A stretch of DNA of 64,000 bases from Periplaneta americana (lineage: Eukaryota; Arthropoda; Insecta; Blattodea; Blattidae): NCBI RefSeq assembly GCF_040183065.1, contig NC_091119.1, forward strand, positions 107,287,763-107,351,762, written 5' to 3'. Within the stretch, counting starts at the first letter, position 1; every line of letters starts with the position of its first letter. Shown here piece by piece: positions 46,050-57,819 of this stretch. The translations under genes and the position numbers were made by a program. The notes beneath the pieces were generated by a model. The model was not told the origin of the DNA, made no database searches, and saw only the letters and a list, made by a program, of their open reading frames with translations.

Positions 46050-46626
46050 TTCCAGTAGCGCCCTATATTTTTGAATGAGGCGTCTGAAGCTATACCCCCA
46101 GACGACAATATTACTGATGTGCGCACAAGTGAAACAACCAAGAGCTGCAAAATGACTCATCTATCCATAAGTGTATCATTGGCCACTTCATCCAAGGACT
46201 GTTACACGCTCTGTCTCATGCTGGTAAGGTATCCAAGACTCATCACTTGACACTATCCGGCCTCGTATATCGCCCCTTCATACTGTCTGCTCGGATCAAG
46301 TCGCCAACCTGTTGTACATTTACTTTCATGGCAATCTCCACGGTGTTAGTCTTCGATACTTGTCCCCCTTCAGAGAACTTGTACATCCAATTTTAGACAG
46401 ACAACGCTCAGTATAAACGGGCAACATTTCTTTATGAATATCCTTTTCTGCCAGACATTATGCCCAGAAAAACATTACAACGGAGCGCTTATCGAAAGTG
46501 ATATTTGTACAGAGTGCCTTTGTCTTGCAACTGCTGCTTCTTTGTTTTGGTTGTTAGCACTATCGTCTTTACACCTGGATAATATTGCCATCTAGCGGTG
46601 ATAGCTTTAGACGCCTACTTCAGAGA
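46050..46626 (-). pseudogene. Mariner-type element with N-terminal transposase remnant
   Basis: Inverted ends GGCGTCTGAAGCTATACCCC (46080) and GCGGTGATAGCTTTAGACGCC (to about 46612). The minus strand reads KRSVVMFFWA, then EMLPVYTERCLSKIG (about 46395-46430), resembling the helix-turn-helix start of arthropod mariner-type transposases (VxxFLWAKG ... MLPVYGEHCLS). A later SSDESWIPY-like piece (about 46230) matches the first catalytic region. Several stops and frame changes. Confidence 0.65.
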
Positions 46627-46693
<67 letters not shown>

Positions 46694-46740
46694 GTTTTAT
46701 TTAACCTGGCACAGTTAAGGTCGTAGGGTCTTCTCTTATA
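46627..46740 (-). mobile_element. LINE 3'-end fragment with (AAT)n tail, minus strand
   Basis: Read in reverse: GAGAAGACCCTACGACCTTA then ACTGTGCCAGGTTAAATAAA leads into about 21 ATT units (AAT on the plus strand, 46627-46692). Third copy of the motif at 16836 and 43080. Confidence 0.7.
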
Positions 46741-47172
46741 GGTCGCTACTTCACTTTTTAACTTACAGACTCGCCTATGTAATAATGTAAACTGTGTATT
46801 ACTTCATTTAAGCAGGTAGAATATCATTTACTCACCCAAATAGGAAATCATATGCTGAAATTGTCTGTCTTCTTGTTCTAAATATTTGTCGCAACTGTTT
46901 AAAAGTGATACATCACTCGCTGCAGTTCTGGTTGAGAACTGGAAGCGACCTTTTCCAGGATGCTATTCTCATTTCTTTCAGTGAATGTGGATTACTTTTG
47001 TGCACACTATCGAATCCTCATGTCTAACCTCTTCTGATTTTTATCTATGAGTAAGTCTAAAAGACGAAGTGTACAGAGTTACTGTTCCCTTCATCATTTT
47101 TTTAGATCTCCCACAACCCGTCTTCAAAGTTTCTAGTAGTTTATCATTATTCATCTCGTTGGTATAACTTTA
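46741..47172. other. Interval without recognised features
   Basis: Nothing supported. Confidence 0.35.
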
Positions 47173-47330
47173 GCTGGTTATTTAACGACGCTATATCAAC
47201 AATTACTAGGTTATTTAGCGTTGATGGCTTATGTGATAGATGGTATTTCGCGAGATGAGGCCGAGGATTAATCATCTGATAACCTGACATTCGTCTTACA
47301 ATTAAGGTAAAACCCCCCCAAAAAAACCAA
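47173..47330 (-). mobile_element. SINE 3' part (type A body), 5'-truncated
   Basis: Minus strand keeps GGTTTTACC ... GTAAGACGAATGTCAGGTTA, CCTCGGCCTCATCTCGCG and the 3' end GATATAGCGTCGTTAAATAA. The tRNA head is absent. Confidence 0.85.
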
Positions 47331-48438
<1,108 letters not shown>

Positions 48439-48439
<1 letters not shown>

Positions 48440-49003
48440 CATTAATGCAGCATATAAATCTGTCGTAATAACCAATTCTGCACTTCATGTCAGAATTTTG
48501 TGCTGCGTCGAGTTATCTCAATTCCCTACATGAGCCACGTTGCTATGGTTACAGTCGTGAATTCCATGCGGAAGATGAGGTAGACAGAAGAGACATCTGA
48601 AGAGGAGTTGCGGAAACCCGCGACATGTCGGGAGACACTTCCCAATCCCGACTTCTGTGTCTGGGGTCCGCAGGGAACAGATACACGCTGTACTGTGAAG
48701 TAACCGCAATGCTACGCTTCCTACTGCACACGCAGAGCTTTAATGTTACTATTATTTTTATTATTATTAGCACAGTCATTTTAATCATTCGCAACGACAG
48801 TCGTAGCTGGAGCAATTATATCATTAAATGACCGAATTCAGGATATAAAATAGACACACTCTACCGATCTGTTCTGTAGTCCATCGAATATGTGGTCATC
48901 ACACAGGATGATCAGTGAACGCTTGCATTAACTTTATTATAAATATCTGCGAATGTTGACATGCTTAAAACAGCGAAAGTTTTAAGTATTTTAAAATTTA
49001 AAT
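48439..49003. other. Interval without recognised genes
   Basis: Short ORFs on both strands overlap each other at 48518-48831; no recognisable domain. GTTGCTATGGTTAC at 48539-48552 resembles an RFX X-box and recurs at 57383. Confidence 0.3.
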
Positions 49004-49005
49004 AC

Positions 49006-49629
49006 AGTGAGGTTACAAAGCGGACGTACCTCCCATGTAATCTTATTTCACTTACTTTGTGAATGTGAGTGTCGGTACCCCCATGTTTACGTTGGTATCA
49101 TGCTACCATGGTGACCGTGCAGTTATAAACAAACATAGCTGACCAGAGTTAGTTTATTACTCGACCAAGGCCAGTGGAGTCCTGCAACCCGGGGACGTGG
49201 CGCTACTGCTCCTGCGTTCGTAATACCGCATCGCAATAATTCACATTACGCCCGCGGCTCCACTCGCCTTGGTTGAGTAATACCATCGACCTTTCCCAAC
49301 CTGTGGATTGGATGAGCATCTACAAATGATCAAGTTCCTTTTTCTGATCTCACAACTCCTAACAAAGTACGAAATCGCCGCTATAACACAATGGCACAAT
49401 TGCAAGTAACTATGGAAGATGCCTTCAACGAAGTGACCCTTGATTATCTCCGCAAAACAACTGTTAGGACGTGGCGCAGAATTCAGTTGTGCTTTGAAAA
49501 TGAAGGTCTTCATACCAATGTCTTGGTTTGTTAAACTATCAGGTACATCTCCATATTAATCAATCAACCATACCCATCGTAGTGTCATAATACAGTACAT
49601 GGAGATACGCTCACTTTGTGACCTCACTG
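49006..49629. mobile_element. Tc1/mariner-type element, 624 bp, TA-flanked
   Basis: TIRs CAGTGAGGTTACAAAGCGGA (49006) and, inverted, CACTTTGTGACCTCACTG (to 49629), extended inward by TACCTCCCATGTA/TACATGGAGATA. TA lies at 49004-49005 and 49630-49631. Inside is another inverted pair, TTACTCGACCAAGGCCAGTG (about 49157) and CACTCGCCTTGGTTGAGTAA (about 49262). A plus-strand frame near 49400-49500 (EDAFNEVTLDYLRKTTVRTW) may be a transposase C-terminus, but I am not sure. Confidence 0.82.
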
Positions 49630-49642
49630 TACACCAAACTTT

Positions 49643-49911
49643 AGAATTGAAGAGTCCATTGCAAGAATGATGGATGTCATTTGGAATACATTTTGCAGGA
49701 GAATCAATTGAAAGTTTGAAATTCTTAGCGCTCAAAGCTTAACTGTGATTTTCCGATCATTACTGGACAATGACTATCAGTGTTAATGCCATATAACTCT
49801 GTATGTACATTCTATATGTCTTAAGCTATGTATTGACAGTCTTGGTTCATTTTCGACAAGAAAGTGACATCCATCATTCTTGCAGTGGACTCTTCAATTC
49901 TTAGTCGAAAA
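49643..49911. mobile_element. MITE, 269 bp
   Basis: Arms of about 40 bp: AGAATTGAAGAGTCCATTGC then AAGAATGATGGATGTCA at the left; TGACATCCATCATTCTTGCA then GTGGACTCTTCAATTCTTA at the right. It starts 13 bp after the previous element. Non-coding; no clear TSD. Confidence 0.8.
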
Positions 49912-50134
49912 ATTACCCTATAAATTTGCAACGGGATCCTGTGTAAACAGTCTCAAAAGGTATGATCGTATACAAGAGATCTGTGCGACACGAGGATACT
50001 TTATTATTTTGTGTAATTGTTTATTGTAAAACCACTTTAATAGCTATAAGGATTCTATTAATGATTGTGTTATTTAAAAAATTATATTTCAATTTTAATG
50101 TCTGCACACTGTACTGTGTAATGGAAAATATATT
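49912..50134. other. Interval without recognised features
   Basis: Nothing supported. Confidence 0.35.
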
Positions 50135-50147
50135 ACTGTTATTGTTA

Positions 50148-50207
<60 letters not shown>
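50135..50207. repeat. (ATT)n microsatellite
   Basis: About 22 units with two TTG-containing variants at the left end. Confidence 0.95.
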
Positions 50208-50208
<1 letters not shown>

Positions 50209-50684
50209 TGTAAATACCAATATCGAAGTATATTTCTGTTGTGTCACAGCGCTTCATCTTCATACGGTCTGTAATAAAACACTATTTTTCATAATTATCG
50301 ACCGTACTTTGTTCCAGGAGGCTACAAGGTTAAGTACGTATTACTGGAGTTTCTACTGTAACGGATAAGTGTGTGCATGTAGCAAGCGAAGTACTTCTGT
50401 CTGCTCGCACGAATTCTGTTTTGACAATTTGTTTATTAATTCTATAGGACAAAAATAAATATTTATGTACTGTTTTGTCAAGTTGGGCAGAACAAAACAT
50501 AGATCACTTGAACAATTACACTAATATTTACAATTTATATTATTTACACTAGAAAACACTATTTTTACCATTTGTATTATGGTAAAGAATGTAGGCCTAC
50601 AGTGATCAAACATTATTAACACTATTTACAGTGTTGTGTATTGTAATGAAAGGTGTATTACTTCATAGTACTATACCCTACTTT
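50208..50684. other. AT-rich interval, nothing recognised
   Basis: Nothing supported. Confidence 0.35.
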
Positions 50685-50689
50685 TGTAA

Positions 50690-51154
50690 ATGGTGTATAA
50701 AGAGGCTTCAGACACTGACTACTTTCAAAAGCCGATTGTCAAAAAGACTGATTTTCGTCTCCGGAACATAATCTTTCTTCTTAAAACTGCTCTTTTTCCT
50801 CTAATTATGTTGCAAAAACGTATAATCAAAATTTGTTTGAAAAGGCGACTGGATTATCCAACAAATTTGATCCATTCTGAATTGAATGTTTTTAGAATTG
50901 ACCAAATTTATAAATACTCTTTAATGAAATTCTATCATAAAAATAGAACGAAATTTGTAGCTCAGCCACATGCTCATAATACGAGACGAAATGAAATTCT
51001 TAAATTAGTTGAACCTAAATATTTCACATCTGCTGCTTTACTACACAGTACAAATTATGGTCCACGGCTATATAATTCGATAATAAAATTTCATCCAGAA
51101 TTGACTACTTTAAGCAATGAAATTTTCAGATCCAAAATTAAAAAATTTATATGA
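50690..51154 (+). pseudogene. LINE reverse-transcriptase C-terminal domain (5'-truncated copy)
   Basis: A 154-codon open frame whose middle and end match the C-terminal region that follows the RT in CR1/Jockey-type non-LTR elements: LIMLQKRIIKICLKRRLDYP (a variant of IQKRAIRII...), HSELNVFRIDQIYKYSLMKF, HNTRRNEIL and a final YGPRLYNSIIKFHPEL ... SKIKKFI. No RT palm motif is present; the first 30 codons do not look like LINE sequence and may belong to the flank, so the true truncation is at about 50760. The frame has no internal stop. Expression as a protein is unlikely. Confidence 0.8.
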
Positions 51155-51530
51155 CAGACTTCCCTGTATATATATTATGTACCATGTATTGTAAAACAAG
51201 TTTATTTCTATCCTAAGTGTATTTTTCTATTTTATCTTGGTTACTATATCAACATGACCTGCACTAATTATACTACTAATAATAATTTAATATTAATCCA
51301 TCAATCTAAACATCGTCTCTTTTTTCACTCAGTTATTATTAGTATTATTATTTACTAATTTTATTACAATCTTTATGTGAACTTTTTTCTACAAAGTATG
51401 TGTATCTATGTAACGGAACTGTCCCCGAACACGAGCTTTGCTCTTTCGGGGTATTTTAATGTAACGTTTTTATGTATATGTTATTATTAAATAAATTTAA
51501 AAAAATTAAAAAAAAATATATATATAACTT
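51155..51530 (+). mobile_element. 3' UTR of the LINE, ending in A-rich tail
   Basis: Continues directly from the LINE stop codon and ends AATAAATTTAAAAAAATTAA followed by more A. A stem-loop at 51423-51451 precedes the tail. Confidence 0.65.
51423..51451 (+). other. Stem-loop in the LINE 3' UTR
   Basis: CCCCGAA pairs with TTCGGGG, and an inner GAGC pairs with GCTC around a TTT loop. A hairpin near the 3' end fits known RT-recognition structures of some LINEs; the function here is inferred. Confidence 0.6.
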
Positions 51531-51777
51531 TTGTGGAATAGGATTTTTATGTTTCATATATCAGTTGTCCATTAAGAAATATCATTTCCTTGATATAATT
51601 GTCTTATTTAACACTAAATTGCTTTTTCATTTTCATTTCATTTATTATATTCCATAGATCTTACATGAGCAATGAAGCTTTAAGATGTGGAACAAGTCAA
51701 AATTTTACAATATAACAGTTACATTTTTACAATTTTTACAATTTTCTACACTTTTTTACAATATTCTGGCGAGATGT
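51531..51777. other. AT-rich interval
   Basis: Short repeats of TTTTTACAATTT near 51715-51770 only. Confidence 0.35.
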
Positions 51778-51895
51778 AGTGAGATGAGTTGAGACCTGTC
51801 GATTTGCCAAAGATTACCCGACATTTGCCTTGTGGTTGGGAAAAACCTCGGAAAAAAATCCAACCAGGTAATCAGACCAAAGGGGTGAATTACAT
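51778..51895 (-). mobile_element. SINE body fragment
   Basis: Minus strand: GATTACCTGGTTGGATTTTT, TTCCGAGGTTTTTCCCAACC, ACAAGGCAAATGTCGGGTAA and CATCTCGCCAG. Head and 3' end missing. Confidence 0.8.
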
Positions 51896-52704
51896 GTAAC
51901 TAAACACATCTAGATTTTCTGTTATTATTATCATCATCGTAGGAAATTTTATGTTTTGAGCTGGGATTAATGTTTTAATGCCACTTTATATTAAGGAAAA
52001 AAATATTGCATACCCTTTATTAATTACTCCTCTTATCATATATCCATATTCTCCATTTGTAAACAGAAAAAAAGCATTCAAATCAACACAACTGTAGTTT
52101 CATTCCCGAAACTGGAAGATGTATTCTTCGTGCCGGTGTATTCCTGATACAGCGCTGAATTTTTTTTATTCCAACTTTTATCGAGGATGAAAGTGTTGGA
52201 CACAATTAAGGAAAATGGGGGAAAAAATTCATCGTTGCCTACAGACGGCAGAATTGTAAAAATATAACATTGACCCACATTACAACACTACGCGCACTCA
52301 ATATAATAATACTGTTGGAGATGAGCTTATGGCACTAACAGAAAATTTAAAGCAATCCATCTTGAATGATATAAGTTGTTTTAGGAAAATAAGTTATTGT
52401 TTGAGACATTTCCCTGCTTAATGCAAAACACAGAAAACAAAACATATAAGGAAATACATAAAGCAAAATCATAGTAGCATTTCGTTGTGTAAATAATGTA
52501 AATATAGGTATAGAAAAAACTATCTCATATGAAAAGACAAATTTAAATGAAGTAATTAAATATTATTGTGAAAAAAATAAAGGAAATGTATAAAATAAAA
52601 CATTTTGTTCTTTAGATGATGTAAATATATTACAAACACAACTCTCTAATTTTAAAACACATAATATTGAAATAAAGTGACAAAATATTCTCAATCCCAC
52701 TAGG
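51896..52704. other. AT-rich interval, nothing recognised
   Basis: The minus-strand ORF at 52078-52278 has no recognisable domain. Confidence 0.35.
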
Positions 52705-52882
52705 ACTGTGGTTCTTAATCTTTTTTGAGTCACGGATTCCTTCGAAAATACGCTTCTGCTTTTTACGTTGAAATAATGTAGTGAATAGGTCCTACATGTT
52801 AATTTTTATGTGACTTTCACCGACCCCTGAAGCCCATTAAAGGACTTCCAAGGCGTCCATGGACCCCAAGTTAAGAACCCCT
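52705..52882. mobile_element. hAT-type MITE, 178 bp
   Basis: Ends ACTGTGGTTCTTAATCTTTT and GTTAAGAACCCCT are inverted, of the CAGTGGTTCTTAACC type. The flanks CCACTAGG (52697-52704) and ACACTAGA (52883-52890) share CACTAG. Same end type as the element at 44435 but a different interior (CACGGATTCCTTCGAAAATA, GACCCCTGAAGCCC). Confidence 0.78.
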
Positions 52883-52890
52883 ACACTAGA

Positions 52891-53425
52891 ATGTTAACGA
52901 CTGAGTGGCCGCCACTGAGCTCCTCTTGCCTCATGTTAACAGCAACGTCTGCCCAGTACTTGCTCACCTCGTCTAGGGCACGCCCGATTCCTCCCCGCCT
53001 GACCGCTTATTATACAAGCTAAAGTTCTTTGGTAACTTAGAGCGCTATGGAAAGGAAGAAACAACTCAGAAAATCCAATCAAGATATCCATCCAAGAAGT
53101 CTGGGACTAACTTGTTAGATTCATAAAAACTGACCCAGAACAACGCGGAAGGTTACATTTGTTTGAGCAGTCTGCAGCTTACTGAACACCCGTAACCAGG
53201 ATACAAGTCGTCATGGAGACCGCGAGTGTGTGACCTGCTTGTAAACAGAACTGGGAAAACGTTGTTACGCAGGATGAAAGTCACAACGACTTAAGTCCAC
53301 TGTTACCATTGTCCTAAGTAGCGACTATCTTTTCATCCACGGTGTCCTAGAAACGAGGTTGAGGAAGAGTAAATTAGGAAACGGACGATGAAAGACGATT
53401 TGCTATTGCTACAGATAAAAAAATG
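52891..53425. other. Interval without recognised genes
   Basis: GC-richer than average at 52900-53000; no supported ORF. Confidence 0.35.
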
Positions 53426-53429
53426 GAAA

Positions 53430-54955
53430 AAATACTTCTACTTCTTCCTCCTCCGTTCTCCTCTCTTTGCCCTTCTCCCTCCCTTCTGATCTCCTTCCTT
53501 AACTCCTCTTTCCTCTTTTCTTTCCTTCTCCCCTCTGTTCCCTCTCCTCCTCATATTCTTCCTTTCTCCTCCTCCGTTCTCCCTCCCCACAATGTTCTCT
53601 CTTCTGCCTTTTCTTCCTTCTCTGTTCTCCCTTCTGCCTCCTCTCCTATTCTTCGTTCTGTTTTCTCCTGCCCCTATTCTCCTTCTCTCCCTCCTCTGTT
53701 CTCTAGTATGCCTTCCCTCAATTCTATGTTCTCCCTTCTCTCTCTCTCCCTCCTCTGTTCTCCCTTCTCTCTCTTCTGTTCCCTCTTCTGCCTTCTCCTC
53801 CTCTCTCTCTCTTCTGTTCCCCCTTCTGCCTTCTCCTTCTTTCTCTCCTCTGTTTCCTCTTCTGCCTTCTCCTTCTTTCTCTCCTCTGTTCCCTCTTCTG
53901 CCTTCTCCTTCTTTCTCTCCTATGTTCGCTCTTCTGCCTTCTCCTTCTTTCTCTCCTCTGTTCCCTCTTCTGCCTTCTCCTTCTTTCTCTCCTCTGTTCC
54001 CTCTTCTGTCTTCTCCTTCTTTCTCTCCTCTGTTCCCTCTTCTGCCTTCTTCTTTCTCTCCTGTTCCCTCTTCTGCCTTCTCCTTCTTTCTCGCTTCTGT
54101 TCCCTCTTCTGCCTTCTCCTTCTCTCTCTCCTCTGTTCCCTCTTCTGCCTTCTCCTTCTCTCTCTCCTCTGTTCCCTCTTCTGCCTTCTCCTTCTTTCTC
54201 TCCTCTGTTCCCTCTTCTGCCTTCTCCTTTCTTCTCTCCTCTGTTCCCTCTTCTGCCTTCTCCTTCTTTCTCTCCTGTTCCCTCTTCTGCCTTCTCCTTC
54301 TTTCTCTCCTCTGTTCCCTCTTCTGCCTTCTCCTTCTTTCTCTCCTCTGTTCCCTCTTCTGCCTTCTCCTTCTTTTTCTCCTCTGTTCCCTCTTCTGCCT
54401 TCTCCTTCTTTCTCTCCTCTGTTCCCTCTTCTGCCTTCTCCTTCTTTCTCTCCTCTGTTCCCTCTTCTGCCTTCTCCTTTTTTCTCTCCTCTGTTCCCTC
54501 TTCTGCCTTCTCCTTCTTTCTCTCCTCTGTTCCCTCTTCTGCCTTCTCCTTTTTTCTCTCCTCTGTTCCCTCTTCTGCCTTCTCCTTCTTTCTCTCCTCT
54601 GTTCCCTCTTCTGCCTTCTCCTTTCTCTCCTCTGTTCCCTCTTCTGCCTTCTTCTTTCTCTCCTCTGTTCCCTCTTCTGCCTTCTCCTTCTTTCTCTCTT
54701 CTGTTCCCTCTTCTGACTTTCCTTTTTGGTTCCTCTGTTCTTCCTAGTTCTTTCTCTTCCTGCTCCTCTGTGCTCAATTCTCTCTCTCTTTTCTCTTTCC
54801 TTTCTCTTGCTTCTTTTTTCCTTACATTTTTTAGCCTTACTCTTTTCCGTTTGTTTTATTTTTCCCTATTTAGCCTTTCTGCTCTTTCCCCCGCCTCTTC
54901 AATCCTTTCCCTCCCTTTATTCTGTTCAACTTTTCATAAATTTTTTCTCAATATT
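53430..54955. repeat. 1.5-kb polypyrimidine minisatellite, 36-bp unit
   Basis: The core (about 53740-54720) is a 36-bp unit beginning CTGTTCCCTCTTCTGCCTTC and ending TCCTTCTTTCTCTCCT, repeated about 25 times with small deletions. The flanks are irregular CT-rich sequence. The 515- and 374-codon plus-strand frames and the 285-codon minus frame are artefacts of its composition. This is the pyrimidine-strand counterpart of the purine tract at 40735. Confidence 0.95.
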
Positions 54956-55806
54956 ATTAATTCCTTCTGACCGACCAGCAGCTCCACAACTCTAAGAGCT
55001 GAGGAAGGGAGGGGTAGGATCTCAGTACAGTTGGGTGAGGTAGGAGTGACTGTAGTAGTCCTGTAGAAACAACTGGCCTTAATCAGGAGGCCAGTGTTCT
55101 ATGTTTTAAATTGTAGGTATAAGTTACATTTTTCTCTGCTTTCTTGTTGTGTTTATTGCGATTGTGACTAACTGGTTAAATAAAAAATATAATGCTTGTA
55201 AGAAAGGAATTTTATGTGAAAATACCGACAAAAGAAAGAATAAGGAGGTTCATTCGGAGATCCGCGAAATTATCAATTCCGGAATGAAGATTAAGCTAGA
55301 AATAATGCTCTTTCATTTCCGATATATTATACAACAAGAAGGGCAGTATTATATTTCAATAAATCGCAATCTACAATAAAAAATAAATATGGTCTGCATA
55401 GAGAGAATAAATTACAAGAAGCAAATTTTCCTAACCTCTGCCGATTCCTAGAAAGAAATCAAAACTAGAGGACGTCATATGAAAATGCAAGTAGATGACT
55501 GCGATAATTGCGTCATTCGCAGGACTACTATACACGACATCTGTACCTACGAAAGAAGAAGGTTTCAACAGTGGGATAGATACCTCTCCAAACTTTGATG
55601 AAGAGGATGGGACTTAAATGGAGTAGGTGTCGAAGTCAACGGTAAGTGTTACTAAAGAGATTTTATATTCTGAACTGGCACCACAAATATTTAGTACAAA
55701 TTCGGCACTATAGAGTATTTGTCGTAAGCTGGTTTACTTGGACGAAAGCTGGATCGTCAGTAATTTGACTTTCAGAAAATGTCTACTAGAAGATACAGGG
55801 TTTTAA
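54956..55806. other. Interval without recognised genes
   Basis: A 76-codon ORF at 55149-55379 has no recognisable domain. Confidence 0.35.
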
Positions 55807-56475
55807 CCGATTTCTGATAACGAATTTGAGTGACGTCATGTGCGTCAGGAATCACACCGACAGCTGAATTGCGACGAGAGGTGACAGACCAGTAGCGAGT
55901 GATTTCATAATCAGAGTGCACGGTGTATCACAGTAGCAATGCCCAAGAAAATCGAGCGTTTTTGGGAGGGGTACATAACAACCCTTTCCGATGCCAAGTA
56001 CAGTTAAGTGAAATCATAGGAGCCTGCAAAAAACGTGGTTTCGTTATTTCCAAGAAAGGCATCTTGTGTGTACCTAATAAGACCAGCAAAGCTCGGGTGG
56101 GATTAATTCCAGTGTGGGAAAAGCAAGCAAATCCATCCCCGTCACAAGTCGCCGCACCCCACGAGATGATACAAATTAATTCCATTCGAGCTTTTCCAAT
56201 CTTATTAAGTACACAGAAGATGCCTTTCTTGGAAATAACGAAACCTCGTTTATTGCAGCCTTCGTTCATTTTCACTTAACTGTACTTGGCATTGAAAAGG
56301 GTTGTAATGTACCCCTCACAAAAAGGCTCGACTTTCTTGGGAATTTCTGCTGTGAGTTGCCGTGCACTCTCACTATGAGATCACTCACTACTGGTCTGTC
56401 ACCTCGCGCCACAGTTCAGCTGTCCTGTGACTCCTGACGCACATGATGTCATTCAAATTCGTTATCAGAGATCGG
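55807..56475. repeat. 669-bp near-palindrome (foldback element or hairpin-RNA locus)
   Basis: Two arms of about 310 bp are inverted copies, roughly four-fifths identical by eye: CCGATTTCTGATAACGAATT, GTGACAGACCAGTAGCGAGT, CCAAGTACAGTTAAGTGAAA and GGTTTCGTTATTTCCAAGAA on the left all recur inverted on the right, ending at ATCGG (56475). The unpaired centre is only about 40 bp (56121-56161). Each arm keeps a similar open frame (KRGFVISKKGILCV on the plus strand, KRGFVISKKGIFCV on the minus), so the two overlapping ORFs of 118 and 115 codons are mirror images. No TIR/TSD signature identifies a transposon family. Confidence 0.9.
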
Positions 56476-57819
56476 ACATCGACATTCATATAAACATGAA
56501 TGTTAAAAACAGATTAATAGCCTAATCGTTTGTTCGGACAGTAGCAATGGTTTCATACAAAATGTAGAGTTTATCTATAAAGCTGGTAGGCCTACTTCTA
56601 CTGGTGACTACCATAGTCAAATGAACCATGTCAATTTAGAGAAGTAGTGTAAGGAAAAACTAAAGTTGGGCAACGTTTTCAACGTCGGTAGTAGCATGAG
56701 TAACATAGCTCTGTCCTTGTATTGCTAGTAGACTGTAGCCGCATTCCAGCCAGGGACATTGAGCTGGTGGTGACACAGTACTTTTAAGAGTTTTGTCTAT
56801 TTTCACAGATGTATATTCAACAATAAAGATGATGGAGTCCTGACGTCAAAGTGACTTTCCAAGAACAGGCGTGTCAATTGAATACTCGCATGCATCCGTT
56901 GCAACTTGTGGTTTACGACACGGAGACCGTAACTATAGCAACGAATCGCAAAACAAAAATCAATTTTGCTGTATCCCACACCCTGAAACACCCGGACAAA
57001 GGTGCTTGCACTTAATGTATTACAACAGCCCTTGTTGAGTGTCCGTATTCCCCTCCTAAACATGATTCCAACAACGCTCCCAGCTACCGGCACCAGTTCA
57101 GGAAAAGCGTGCTGACTAAGGTCTGGTGTGGTCTCTATTAGTTTGCAAGTTTGAAAAATTCCACTTCTGACAAGAAGAGTGATTCATTACCGCGATAACA
57201 CGATGTTGTCTAGAACATGAGAATTTTAACGTAGACAAGAAGCAGTCCCTAACATATCTGTTTATATTAGCCTATTTTCGTACGGCATTCGTAAAAACAT
57301 TTCTCTCTTCCAAATTTCAACATCGAAGAACGGTAGTCACTATCTGTGCGCTGCTTTTCATTTTTCAGGGAAGGTCAAATCAGTTGCTATGGTTACATGT
57401 GCCTAGCAACCGCCTTTCCTGGAATTTAGTTCACTTGAAATATTTTAGAGTTATGTTGTTAGCAAGATAGGTTCTCTTTCCCACGTCGTCAGTTGTTATG
57501 AAACGTTATAAATAGGTCTATAACAAAGTGTAAAAGCCCATCACCATAGCTCATAGCAAAGTATTGTTAAAATGAACAATAATGAGTATTACAGTAATTC
57601 AGAATTATCTTGCGAACAAAAATAAATTAACGAAAGTAGGTTTTGTGAATCCTGGCACAGAAAAACGCACTTCCAAGAATCTACAACGAAACTGTGCTGG
57701 CATTAACCTTTCACAAAATTAGGTACCCTTTTGAAAGTTTGTACTAGCGGAGATACAGTGAAATAGAATAAATCTACAAAATATTAACTACCATTCAATT
57801 CGTAAAACGCAAAGAAATA
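56476..57819. other. Interval without recognised genes
   Basis: A 96-codon minus ORF at 56803-57093 has no recognisable domain. GTTGCTATGGTTAC at 57383-57396 is identical to 48539-48552. Confidence 0.35.

Noticed and set aside
53423..54970. 515- and 374-codon plus-strand ORFs
   Set aside because: They are products of the 36-bp polypyrimidine minisatellite, open in several frames and on both strands.
55923..56279. Two antisense ORFs of 118 and 115 codons as a gene pair
   Set aside because: They are mirror images created by the palindrome; the similarity of the two peptides follows from the arms.
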